NCBI GenBank assembly: GCA_030145205.1
Contig: JAQYVZ010000002.1
Span: 1-64,000, forward strand
Source of the DNA: Desulfuromonadales bacterium
GTDB lineage: Bacteria > Desulfobacterota > Desulfuromonadia > Desulfuromonadales > BM103
Direction of reading: 5' to 3'
Length of the DNA stretch: 64,000 nt
Part shown: piece by piece, positions 51,557 through 60,372 of the stretch
Position numbering within the stretch: position 1 is the stretch's first letter
Layout of the letters: each line of letters opens with the position of its first letter
Translations under genes and position numbers: made by a program
The notes under the pieces: model-generated
Database searches by the model: none
Seen by the model: the letters and a program-made list of their open reading frames with translations, nothing else
Told to the model about the DNA's origin: nothing

Positions 51557-53119
51557 ATGGATCAGGATATTCACACATTAATAGCCAGCGCATTGACCGG
51601 ACTTGTCAAGCAGATCAAGGCCGTACGCTATTATCCGTCCGGGCATCCTGCCTTGCTGGCAGCCGCGGAGGAAAGCCTGAAGGGGCTTCAGCCCCTCCTT
51701 GCTGGCACACAACAATTCAGTCTGACGGTTCGCAAAGAGGCCTTCCTGTTTGATGATCAGCCGGTCGCGAAAACCCAGCAGGTTTTGACCCAGTTTGCCA
51801 CCTTCTGCTTTGCTCGCAGGATTCAGTACCTGACCCTGCTTCCTGAACTCAGCTCTGAAGAACTGCATCGCTTTATCCATCTTCTGGTTATCGACCCGCA
51901 GGAGGTCCAGAAACTTGGCGGGCTGCAAAGCCTTATGGAAAAGACGCACACGACCAATATTTGGATCAACGAACAGGATTTCGACACCATTCTGGAGAAA
52001 AAAGAGGAGATCGAGGCCCAACCGGAGCCGGATGAAGAGACAATTGCTGCCCTGCTTTCTCAGGAGGCGCCTCCCCAGAAAACCGCCCAGGTTCAGAGTC
52101 AGGACCTGAAAACCGTTCTAAAGAAACTGCAACAGGAACGTGACGACCAGAAGTTCTGGCAACTGCTTCAGGAAATCATCCCTTTGCTACGGTTGAGCCT
52201 GACAGAAGAGAATCGCGGTCTGGTGATGCAGGCGTTTGTGCTGATTTGTCGATTCGCCTCAGCGAAATCTTCTTCAGAAACACGCAGGGAGTATTCTCTG
52301 AATACTCTCCGCCAGCTGGCAACCGATGAAATGATTGACTATCTCGTCGCCTCGCTTCTTTCTCCCAAGGCGGCAGAGAAGTCACGACAGACGCTGACCC
52401 GGGTCCTCGCCTTCCTTGAAGAAAAAGCGACCCGGCGTGTTATGAGTTTGCTCTCTCTTGAGAAATCTGCCGCCAACCGCAAGCTGCTGGCGGCGGTTTT
52501 GATCCTCTCCGGGCCCGCAGCAGTACCGGTCCTGCAAGAGCACTTGCTGGACGAGCGCTGGTATGTGGCCAGAAATGCAATCGCCATCCTTGGAGAGATC
52601 AGACGGCCGGACTGCCTGGTTCACCTGACCCCGCTTTTACAGCATAATGATATTCGGGTCCGTCGGGAGACTGTCCGATCCCTGACAAAAATCGGTGGAC
52701 CACGTGCCATCAACATCCTGCTGCAGACGACTGCTGCAGACGATCAGGAGCTACGGCGTCAGGCGCTGCTCTCCCTGGGAGCGATTCGCGCGGCCAGTGC
52801 GGTCCCGACGCTTATTAAAATTGTCAAGAAACAGGGCTGGAGCCGCGACAGCGTTGACCTTCGAAAAGATGCGATTCGTTCCCTGGGTGAAATCCGGTCA
52901 AGCGATGCAGTCCCGGCACTTGAACAGATTGTTTCCAGACGTCGCCTCTTCAAGCGCCAGCGCTGCAATGAGCTGCGCGTGCTTGCAGCAGCAGCACTTG
53001 GAGACATTGGTGACGATACTGCACGTGCCACCCTTGAAAAAACAACTCTCGACAAATCGCCTGAGGTGGCCCGTGCCGCTAACAAGGCGTTGCAACAGCT
53101 TGACAAGGCAAATTCATGA
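51557..53119 (+). CDS. HEAT-repeat protein with a domain shared with the downstream HD-GYP protein
   Basis: A 520-residue cytosolic protein. Residues 1 to about 145 form a domain (QIKAVRYYPSGHPALLAAAEESLKGLQPLLAG, then FSLTVRKEAFLFDDQPV and LTLLPELSSEELHRFIHLL) that is clearly similar to the N-terminus of the next protein. A Glu-rich linker (145 to 175) and a coiled-coil-prone stretch follow; residues about 270 to 515 are HEAT/PBS-lyase-type repeats (YVARNAIAILGEIRRPDCLVHLTPLL, VRRETVRSLTKIGGPRAINILL, LRKDAIRSLGEIRSSDAVPALEQI). Its stop overlaps the HD-GYP start (ATGA). Function unknown; HEAT repeats imply a scaffold. Confidence 0.88.
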   Translation: MDQDIHTLIASALTGLVKQIKAVRYYPSGHPALLAAAEESLKGLQPLLAGTQQFSLTVRKEAFLFDDQPVAKTQQVLTQFATFCFARRIQYLTLLPELSSEELHRFIHLLVIDPQEVQKLGGLQSLMEKTHTTNIWINEQDFDTILEKKEEIEAQPEPDEETIAALLSQEAPPQKTAQVQSQDLKTVLKKLQQERDDQKFWQLLQEIIPLLRLSLTEENRGLVMQAFVLICRFASAKSSSETRREYSLNTLRQLATDEMIDYLVASLLSPKAAEKSRQTLTRVLAFLEEKATRRVMSLLSLEKSAANRKLLAAVLILSGPAAVPVLQEHLLDERWYVARNAIAILGEIRRPDCLVHLTPLLQHNDIRVRRETVRSLTKIGGPRAINILLQTTAADDQELRRQALLSLGAIRAASAVPTLIKIVKKQGWSRDSVDLRKDAIRSLGEIRSSDAVPALEQIVSRRRLFKRQRCNELRVLAAAALGDIGDDTARATLEKTTLDKSPEVARAANKALQQLDKANS

Positions 53120-54447
53120 ACATCGATGAGATCAAGCAGATTGTTCAGGTTCTGGCCGGAGCCATTAAGGGGCTGCGTCTCTATGCCGTGAACCACCCGG
53201 CGACGGGCAAGCAGGTCCAGACCTTGCACGACGGACTCTTCAACCTGCTGCAACACAAACAGAAAATCAAGATGGGATTATTGGAAGGGACCCTGTTCGT
53301 TGAGGACCACCTGTTCATGCAGGAGTTCCAGGCGGCTGAGGAACTGACCAGGATTCTCGAAGAACGACAGATTGTCGGTATTGAGTTTTTCTCCGGACTG
53401 TCTGCAGCAGAAATCCAGATGCTTCTCGGGGCTCTTTACAGTGGAGAAGAAAAAGGGGAAGACTTTGTAGAAGCCCTGCAGCAGAAGGGGGTTGAGCGCA
53501 TCCGGGCCATCGCCTCACAGGATGACGATGAAGATTCCGGGCAACCGCGCAAGGTTTACCGCAAGGCGTTGAAAGTTGTCGATCAGATTTTCAATGACGT
53601 CCGCATGGGCGAAATCCCCTCCTCTACGGAAGCGCTGAAGGTTGTCAAGAGCATGGCAAAGCTCACCCTGACCGAGCCGCATGCCCTTTTCGCTCTGTCA
53701 ATGCTGAAGGATTACGACAATTATACTTTCACCCACTCTGTCAATGTGTCCGTCCTCTCTCTCGCGGTCGGCAGAGCCTGCAACCTGTCGGAAGAACGAC
53801 TGCGCGTCCTTGGCCTGGGAGGACTTTTACACGATCTGGGGAAACTCAAAATTGATGTCAAAATCATCACCAAACCGGGCCGCCTGACGGAAAGTGAGTT
53901 TGACGAGATCAAGATGCATCCGGGCTTCGGCGCCGAGATTATTACAGAAATGGAAGGCGTCACCCAGGAAGTCATGGATATCGTCCTTTGTCATCACACC
54001 CGGTTTGATCGTACCGGTTATCCCGATATTGAAGATAATCGCCAACTATCAAACCTGGTCGACATGACCGCGATTGCTGATTCCTACGATGCCATGACCA
54101 CCCTGCGCTCTTATCAGCGCCCATTCACACCCCGCGGCGCAATCAATCGTCTCAAGGAGGTTGCCGGCTCCTTCCTCAACCCTGAGTACGTGACGATGTT
54201 CATCGACTCTCTCGGCCCCTACCCAGTCGGTAGTCTGGTCAGGCTTGACAGTAATGAGATCGGCCTGGTCATCAAGGTTGACGCAAAGGATCCAAGTCTG
54301 GCTGACATCAAGCTGATCTTCGATGCCGCCGGCAATCAGGTCCAGGAGCAACAATACTTGGATATTCGACCAGACCAACCACGCCGCATCATCGCGGAAG
54401 TTGACCCGGCGAGCAAGGGGCTGGAAGTAACCGATTTCCTTGACTGA
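53116..54447 (+). CDS. HD-GYP-type protein with the shared N-terminal domain
   Basis: The N-terminal 130 residues (GAIKGLRLYAVNHPATGKQV, then GTLFVEDHLFMQ and SGLSAAEIQMLLGAL) mirror the upstream HEAT protein's N-terminus. Residues about 190 to 350 are an HD-GYP domain, normally a cyclic di-GMP phosphodiesterase: THSVNVSV, LLHDLGKLKI (His239, Asp240), HPGFG, and HHTRFDRTGYP (293 to 303). In the last motif the consensus HHE-x2-DGxGYP is altered (Thr for Glu, Arg for Gly), so activity is uncertain. The C-terminal 60 residues form a beta-rich tail (GSLVRLDSNEIGLVIKVD). Ends at a terminator. Confidence 0.9.
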   Translation: MNIDEIKQIVQVLAGAIKGLRLYAVNHPATGKQVQTLHDGLFNLLQHKQKIKMGLLEGTLFVEDHLFMQEFQAAEELTRILEERQIVGIEFFSGLSAAEIQMLLGALYSGEEKGEDFVEALQQKGVERIRAIASQDDDEDSGQPRKVYRKALKVVDQIFNDVRMGEIPSSTEALKVVKSMAKLTLTEPHALFALSMLKDYDNYTFTHSVNVSVLSLAVGRACNLSEERLRVLGLGGLLHDLGKLKIDVKIITKPGRLTESEFDEIKMHPGFGAEIITEMEGVTQEVMDIVLCHHTRFDRTGYPDIEDNRQLSNLVDMTAIADSYDAMTTLRSYQRPFTPRGAINRLKEVAGSFLNPEYVTMFIDSLGPYPVGSLVRLDSNEIGLVIKVDAKDPSLADIKLIFDAAGNQVQEQQYLDIRPDQPRRIIAEVDPASKGLEVTDFLD

Positions 54448-54473
54448 CCTGCCCGGAAAAGTTCTTTCGAGAC

Positions 54474-54516
54474 AAAAAAACCGCCGTTCCTGCTTCAGGG
54501 ACGGCGGTTTTTTTAT
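54474..54516. terminator. Bidirectional intrinsic terminator
   Basis: Stem AAACCGCCGT-(T)-CC / GG-(G)-ACGGCGGTTT with A and T tracts on both sides. It serves the HD-GYP gene on the plus strand and the convergent HEAT gene on the minus strand. Confidence 0.93.
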
Positions 54517-54535
54517 GAAGAAGAATGGAACCGGA

Positions 54536-55105
54536 CTAGAGTGGGAGCTTCCCCAGGGCTTTGGCTGCGGCGCAACGCACGACGGCACGTGAATCCTTAC
54601 ACAACGCCAGTAGCGGGGGCACCGCCTCGGAGACGTTGATCGTCGCAAGGGAGTTCGCCGCGGCAACCACCAACTGCTCATCCGGGTCTTTCAGAACAGC
54701 GGACAGATACGGAACCAATCGAGTGTCCTTGAAATGGCCAAGTGCGTCAGCAGTGTGAACACGAACAGCCGGAGCCGGGTCCTTGAGATGGCGAACCAGG
54801 TTGTTCAACGACTTCGGATGCGCCTTGACACCCAGAACCTGAATGGCTGCGGAACGGATATCGGGATCAGGATCTTTTAACAGGTTGATCAGGTGCGGAA
54901 AAACATCCGGGCTGAGCACTTTTTCCATAGCAAAAATTGCCTTGACGCGCTCACCCCGCTTCTCGGAACGCAAACTCTCCAGAACCTGCCCCATTTCCTG
55001 GTAGGATTCCAGCATTTCGAGAGCTGCCGCAGCCGCCAGGCGCACTTCTTCGTCGGCATCATTCAGTAATCCGACCAGAAGATTTCGGCGTTGTTCAAGG
55101 GACAT
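54536..55105 (-). CDS. HEAT-repeat protein (189 residues)
   Basis: Made entirely of HEAT/PBS-lyase-type repeats: VRLAAAAALEMLESYQEMG, FPHLINLLKDPDPDIRSAAIQVLG, LNNLVRHLKDPAPAVRVHTADALGHF, LVPYLSAVLKDPDEQLVVAAANSLATI and VPPLLALCKDSRAVVRCAAAKALG, five to six repeats. The ATG at 55105 (MSLEQRRNLLVG) has GAGG at nine bases. It converges on the HD-GYP gene through a shared terminator. Its similarity to the HEAT part of the 51557-53119 protein suggests a common origin. Function unknown. Confidence 0.9.
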   Translation of the reverse strand: MSLEQRRNLLVGLLNDADEEVRLAAAAALEMLESYQEMGQVLESLRSEKRGERVKAIFAMEKVLSPDVFPHLINLLKDPDPDIRSAAIQVLGVKAHPKSLNNLVRHLKDPAPAVRVHTADALGHFKDTRLVPYLSAVLKDPDEQLVVAAANSLATINVSEAVPPLLALCKDSRAVVRCAAAKALGKLPL

Positions 55106-55202
55106 ATAACCGAACCTCACAAAGCCAGCCGCCGGACCTGTAAAGCACGGAACCGGCGGAGTTATTACCTGATAAATTCAACAAAACCTAAAAAGGTCTT
55201 TT

Positions 55203-55637
55203 TCAGAACGGGATGTCATCATCCGGATTGAACGTCGGGCCGCCAGACTCTGCAGCAGCAGGTGCGGCAGCAGGTGCAGCCTGACTGTCTTGATAGCCGC
55301 CGGATTCTCCCGGACGACCCAGCATTTTCATCTCATTGGCAACGATTTCCGTGATGTAGCGCTTATTGCCGTCACGATCATCGTAGCTGCGCGTTTGAAT
55401 CCGGCCTTCAATGTAAACCTGCCGTCCTTTCGCCAGATACTTGCCGCAGATTTCAGCAAGATTTGCCCAGGCGACGATATTATGCCATTCCGTTCTTTCC
55501 TGCTGTTCACCGTTACGATTCTTGAAACGCTCGCTGGTGGCCAGGGAGAACGAGGCAACAGCCGTTCCAGAAGCCGTGTAGCGCAATTCAGGATCTTTAC
55601 CGAGATTCCCGATGAGAATCACCTTGTTTATAGCCAT
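55203..55637 (-). CDS. ssb: Single-stranded DNA-binding protein
   Basis: The OB fold covers residues 1 to about 110 ([38 protein letters not shown], then [18 protein letters not shown]). A linker rich in Ala/Gly/Pro leads to the acidic interaction tip DDDIPF. The ATG at 55637 has GGAGG; a TTG two codons earlier is not needed. The 144-residue chain is of usual length. A promoter is proposed at 55670-55699. Confidence 0.97.
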   Translation of the reverse strand: MAINKVILIGNLGKDPELRYTASGTAVASFSLATSERFKNRNGEQQERTEWHNIVAWANLAEICGKYLAKGRQVYIEGRIQTRSYDDRDGNKRYITEIVANEMKMLGRPGESGGYQDSQAAPAAAPAAAESGGPTFNPDDDIPF

Positions 55638-55669
55638 TCGCAAACCTCCATTGCATTTGAATTGTCAGC

Positions 55670-55699
55670 AGTCTATCGCATCTTGGTTCAGGGTGTAAA
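55670..55699 (-). promoter_or_regulatory. Possible promoter of ssb
   Basis: Minus-strand TTTACA (55694-55699), 18-base spacer, TAGACT (55670-55675). The rest of the gap to gltB has no clear promoter for gltB; a TTGCAT-N15-TATAGT arrangement near 55771-55795 is weak. Confidence 0.45.
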
Positions 55700-55894
55700 G
55701 CGCTTTTGATGCGGAATTCTCCCTGATTTACAGTAAGACATCTATAGAAAATCTTGAGACAGACCTCTTGCATTTACACCCTATGAAGTATAGTCTTTTC
55801 ATAAGCTTGCGGCCTGTAGTCTCTCACTATCGAGGAACACAGTGCCCGTGAATTCAGACCATCACCACTCAAAACCGAGTCGAGGGCAGACCGA

Positions 55895-58800
55895 ATGAAT
55901 CTCGCAGAACAGTTCCACGACGCTTGCGGTATGGGGCTTCTGGCCCATTTGCGCAGTGAACCGAGTCACCAACTGCTTCAGGATGCCATCCATGCCTTGT
56001 CTCGCATGATGCACCGCGGTGCTGTCGCAGCAGACGGCAAATCAGGAGACGGTTGCGGGATTCTGAGTTCGATGCCCACGGAGTTCATGCGACGCGTCGC
56101 GGAAGAGAAACAAGTCTTTCTGCCAGATGATTTCGCAATTGCGACACTCTTCCTTTCCGATCCGGAGCAGCAACAGGATGTATTCAGAACAGTTTGTCTC
56201 GCCAACGACCTTGAAGTAGCCCTGTTCCGCGAGGTTCCCGTCAATCAGGATGCGTTGGGTCAATATGCCATCGAGCGCATGCCAACGATCATTCAGGCCT
56301 TCGTGATCCCTGCCCGTCTGACGGCGACCCGCCGTTTTGACGCTCTGGTTTTTCTTGCACGAAAAGAGATTGAACAGCGTCTGTCTGACGAGGGGAATTT
56401 TTATATTGCCTCATTTTCCAGAACCCTGCTTGCGTACAAGGGACTGGTCATGCCGGACTACTTGTGCGCGCTTTATCCCGACTTAAAGCGAGAAGAATTC
56501 AAGTGCAAATTCGTATTGTTTCATCAGCGTTTCTCAACCAACACATTACCTGAATGGCGGCTAGCCCAACCGTTTCGCAGCCTGGCCCACAATGGGGAAA
56601 TCAATTCGATTCGCGGCAATCGCTTCAATGCTCTGGCCAAATCGGTTGCCATGCAGAGTCCGGTTTACAGTACTCCGGAATTTCAGCGTCTCCTGCCGAT
56701 TTTACAGAATGGTGTCAGTGACAGCGCCAACCTCGATAATATGTTTGAGTTTCTGCTGGCCAATGATGTCGACTTTTTCAAAGCTGTCCGCATGTTGATC
56801 CCCCCGGCCCGGCATAATGTCGCCCACATGCCGGCCCGACTGAGATCCTTTTACGAATACACTTCAGCAACCTGGGAGCCCTGGGATGGGCCGGCGGCCG
56901 TCAGCATGACAGATGGCCGTCATGTCGGCTGCGTCCTTGACCGGAACGGTTTGCGTCCCGCCAAATATGTGATCACGACAGATGATCGCCTGCTGCTGAC
57001 CAGCGAGTATGGTGTTTTGGGGACACCGCCTGAGCAAATCCGGGTCCGCGGCCGACTGCAGAGTGGCGAAATGATTGCCGCCGACCTTGAGACCGGCCAG
57101 GTCTTTTTCTCACGCGACATCGATCGTTACCTGATGTCATCTAAACCTTATAGCAACTGGCTGACGGGGCGCACTGCCTACCTGATGGAGTTTATCGAGC
57201 AGCAGTTCGATAAACTGGACGATTATTCGTTCGACAACCTTGCACAGCGGCAGCGCTATCACAACGTCAGTCATGAAACGGTCGAATACTCCATCAAGCC
57301 GATGCTGCGCGAAGGCCGCGAGCCAACCGGTTCAATGGGTGACGATACGCCCATTGCTGCGTTCTCCGAAGTCCAACGGAACTTCACTGACTTCTTCCGT
57401 CAGAAATTCGCCCAGGTCACAAACCCCCCGATCGACCCCTATCGTGAAAAGGTCGTCATGTCGGCAACGATTGGTTTCGGCGAAATTGGCAATCCACTCA
57501 TCGAAACCCCGGAGCGCGGCACGCGGCTGAAGAACATCTCGCCGATCCTGTCACACGACATCCTCGACGCCCTGCTCTCTTTCGGCGACCCGCAACGGCC
57601 TCGCTTTGAGCCCTGTTATCGCCACAAGCGTTTTCCGACCGGTTTCACCTCCGAACTGAAAACATGCCTTGTTTCACTCGGCGATCAGGTGGTCAGTGCT
57701 GTTCGTGACGAGCAAGCCAGAGTGATCATTCTCGACGACAGGGTTCTCGACGCCACCACCCGTTTGATGCCGATGGCGATGGTTGTCGGCCATCTGAACC
57801 AACGCCTTTGCCAGGAAAACTTGCGTCATCTGGTCTCTTTGGTTGCCATTACGGCGGAAGTGACCGACCCGCACCAGGCCAGCGTGCTGCTCGGTTACGG
57901 TGTGACAGCGATTTACCCCTGGTTGCTCTACGCCACCGGCCTGCAGATGTGCCGTGACGATGCACTGTCGGCACGGGAAACCCGCCGAGGCCTGAAAAAC
58001 CTCTATGAAGCCTTGACCAAAGGAATCCTCAAGATCATGTCGAAAATGGGCATCAGCACGGTATCCAGTTACCGCAATGCGGCCCTGTTTGACATCATCG
58101 GTCTCTCCCGGGAGCTTGTCGGAACGTGTTTCCCGGCATCACCACCACTGCTGCCAGGACTAGGCTTTGAACAGCTGGAGCAACGCATCAACAAAACACA
58201 TGACCGGGTGTTTCGGAAAAACCACATGCTGCCGATCTACCCCCTGGAGCTGGGCAGTGCAAATCGGGACAATCCCGGCGGTGAGTACCACGACTTTCAA
58301 TCTCGCTGCATTACCAGCCTGCACCACTTCGCAGAGACACTAGATCGCAAGGACTATCTGACCTTTCAGCAGATGATCGCAAATCGGGGTCAGCGCTATA
58401 TCCGTGACTTTTTGACCTGGAATAGCCCGCAGGCTCCGATCCCGATCGATGAAGTTGAGTCTATTGACGCGATCACCTGCCGATTCGACTCAGCCGCCAT
58501 GTCGCTCGGTTCGATCTCACCAGAAGCCCATGAAGCCCTGGCGGAGGCGATGCGAATCCTTGGCGGCGCATCGAATAGCGGCGAAGGCGGCGAAGCCCCC
58601 GAACGCCTGCAAAGTGAACGAAACAGCCGTATCAAGCAGGTTGCCTCCGGTCGTTTCGGCGTCACCCCGGCTTACTTGCGCAGCGCGGACGAAATTCAGA
58701 TCAAGGTGGCGCAGGGAGCCAAACCGGGCGAAGGCGGCCAGCTGCCCGGCGAAAAGGTTACAGCCCTGATTGCGTCCTTGCGTTATACGATTCCCGGTGT

Positions 58801-60316
58801 GACGTTGATTTCGCCGCCACCACATCACGACATTTACTCCATCGAAGACCTGGCGCAGCTGATTTTCGATCTCAAGCAAATCAACCCGGACGCCCGCATT
58901 TCAGTCAAGCTTGTCTCGAGTGAGGGGGTCGGCACGATCGCGGCCGGCGTCGCCAAAGCCTATGCCGACAAAATCATCATCTCCGGCAGCGACGGCGGAA
59001 CCGGTGCGGCGCCCCAGACTTCCATCAAGTTTGCCGGCAACCCGTGGGAGATTGGACTTGCGGAAGCCAACCAGAGCCTCAAGTTAAACGGTTTGCGCAC
59101 CCTGGTGCAGGTTCAGACAGACGGTGGTCTGAAAATCGGCAAGGACATCGTTAAGGCTGCGATGCTGGGAGCAGAGACCTTCGGTTTCGGGACCACACTA
59201 CTGGTGATGCTCGGCTGCAAACTGCTGCGTGTCTGTCATCTTAACCGCTGCACCGTGGGTGTCGCCACTCAGGACAAGATGTTAAGAGCCCACTATGTCG
59301 GCACCGTCGACAAGGTGGTCACCTATTTACGGAATGTTGCCGAAGATGTCCGTGAGATTCTGGCTCAGCTCGGGTTTCACAGCCTCACAGATGTGATCGG
59401 CAGAACGGACCTGCTGGCACTGATTGACAATGAGGATGCTCGTCAATTCGATTTCAGTACGGTTCTCAATTTTGTTGAGGGTCCAAATCTGCAATCAAGG
59501 GAGAATGAACCGTTTGACAAAAACCCGTATGAAAAAGAACTGCTCGAACAGGTCATGCCTGTCATTCGGGCGCCTCAGAGTAAAATTGTTATCGACCAGG
59601 AAATTTGCAATCTCAATCGGTCTGTCGGGGCCTTGATCAGCGGCGAGATTGCTCGCTATTATGGTGATAAGGGTCTCCCGAAAGAGGCGATCACGCTTAA
59701 TTTGACTGGCGTGGCCGGCCAATCGCTGGGGGCATTTCTGGTGCACGGAGTCAGCATCTTTCTGAAGGGAGTGGCCAACGATTATGTCGGCAAAGGAATG
59801 AATGACGGCAGTATTATCGTTACGCCGCGCGTTTACCAGGAAGGTTCAGCCGCCGTCGGCAACACCTGCCTCTATGGAGCCACTGGCGGCAAGCTATTCG
59901 CTGCCGGCACGGCTGGTGAACGCTTTGCCGTGCGCAACTCAGGGGCCCTGGCAGTCGTCGAAGGAGTCGGCGATCATGCGTGTGAATACATGACCGGTGG
60001 CACGGTCGTTATCCTTGGTGAAACCGGCATTAACTTCGGTGCCGGTATGACGGGCGGAGTGGCTTTTATTTACGACCGCCAGAAGGTCTTCATCGACAAC
60101 CTGAACGGCGAACTAGTCGAAGCACGCCGCATTGACGTTGACGATGACAACGAAGGAAAGCTCTACCTGAAAACGATACTGAACAGTTACCAGGATCGAA
60201 CGGAGAGTCCCCGGGCGAAACAGATCCTCGAGAATTACCGTGAAGAGCTCGCCTACTTCTGGATGGTGACTCCCAAGGACATGAGCTCGCCGCTCAACCC
60301 CAAAGAGAGTGATTGA
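55895..60316 (+). CDS. gltB: Glutamate synthase (NADPH) large subunit
   Basis: GltB and GltD convert glutamine and 2-oxoglutarate to two glutamates for nitrogen assimilation. The 1473 residues follow the full order: a short ten-residue propeptide, then the Ntn glutaminase domain whose nucleophile is Cys11 (DACGMGLL); the central domain; the FMN-binding barrel with GEGGEAPER and the three 3Fe-4S cysteines Cys1108, Cys1114 and Cys1119 (C-x5-C-x4-C in GCKLLRVCHLNRCTVGVATQ); and the Gly-rich beta-helical end (VVILGETGINFGAGMTGG). GAGGG precedes the ATG. Confidence 0.98.
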   Translation: MNLAEQFHDACGMGLLAHLRSEPSHQLLQDAIHALSRMMHRGAVAADGKSGDGCGILSSMPTEFMRRVAEEKQVFLPDDFAIATLFLSDPEQQQDVFRTVCLANDLEVALFREVPVNQDALGQYAIERMPTIIQAFVIPARLTATRRFDALVFLARKEIEQRLSDEGNFYIASFSRTLLAYKGLVMPDYLCALYPDLKREEFKCKFVLFHQRFSTNTLPEWRLAQPFRSLAHNGEINSIRGNRFNALAKSVAMQSPVYSTPEFQRLLPILQNGVSDSANLDNMFEFLLANDVDFFKAVRMLIPPARHNVAHMPARLRSFYEYTSATWEPWDGPAAVSMTDGRHVGCVLDRNGLRPAKYVITTDDRLLLTSEYGVLGTPPEQIRVRGRLQSGEMIAADLETGQVFFSRDIDRYLMSSKPYSNWLTGRTAYLMEFIEQQFDKLDDYSFDNLAQRQRYHNVSHETVEYSIKPMLREGREPTGSMGDDTPIAAFSEVQRNFTDFFRQKFAQVTNPPIDPYREKVVMSATIGFGEIGNPLIETPERGTRLKNISPILSHDILDALLSFGDPQRPRFEPCYRHKRFPTGFTSELKTCLVSLGDQVVSAVRDEQARVIILDDRVLDATTRLMPMAMVVGHLNQRLCQENLRHLVSLVAITAEVTDPHQASVLLGYGVTAIYPWLLYATGLQMCRDDALSARETRRGLKNLYEALTKGILKIMSKMGISTVSSYRNAALFDIIGLSRELVGTCFPASPPLLPGLGFEQLEQRINKTHDRVFRKNHMLPIYPLELGSANRDNPGGEYHDFQSRCITSLHHFAETLDRKDYLTFQQMIANRGQRYIRDFLTWNSPQAPIPIDEVESIDAITCRFDSAAMSLGSISPEAHEALAEAMRILGGASNSGEGGEAPERLQSERNSRIKQVASGRFGVTPAYLRSADEIQIKVAQGAKPGEGGQLPGEKVTALIASLRYTIPGVTLISPPPHHDIYSIEDLAQLIFDLKQINPDARISVKLVSSEGVGTIAAGVAKAYADKIIISGSDGGTGAAPQTSIKFAGNPWEIGLAEANQSLKLNGLRTLVQVQTDGGLKIGKDIVKAAMLGAETFGFGTTLLVMLGCKLLRVCHLNRCTVGVATQDKMLRAHYVGTVDKVVTYLRNVAEDVREILAQLGFHSLTDVIGRTDLLALIDNEDARQFDFSTVLNFVEGPNLQSRENEPFDKNPYEKELLEQVMPVIRAPQSKIVIDQEICNLNRSVGALISGEIARYYGDKGLPKEAITLNLTGVAGQSLGAFLVHGVSIFLKGVANDYVGKGMNDGSIIVTPRVYQEGSAAVGNTCLYGATGGKLFAAGTAGERFAVRNSGALAVVEGVGDHACEYMTGGTVVILGETGINFGAGMTGGVAFIYDRQKVFIDNLNGELVEARRIDVDDDNEGKLYLKTILNSYQDRTESPRAKQILENYREELAYFWMVTPKDMSSPLNPKESD

Positions 60317-60372
60317 GCTGGGGCCGTTTTCAGGAACCGCTGCACACATTTCTTTTTCGATCGGAAAGCATC

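Noticed and set aside
55771-55800. Promoter for gltB
   Set aside because: TTGCAT-N15-TATAGT has too short a spacer; other pairings have poor boxes, so it was not listed as a feature.
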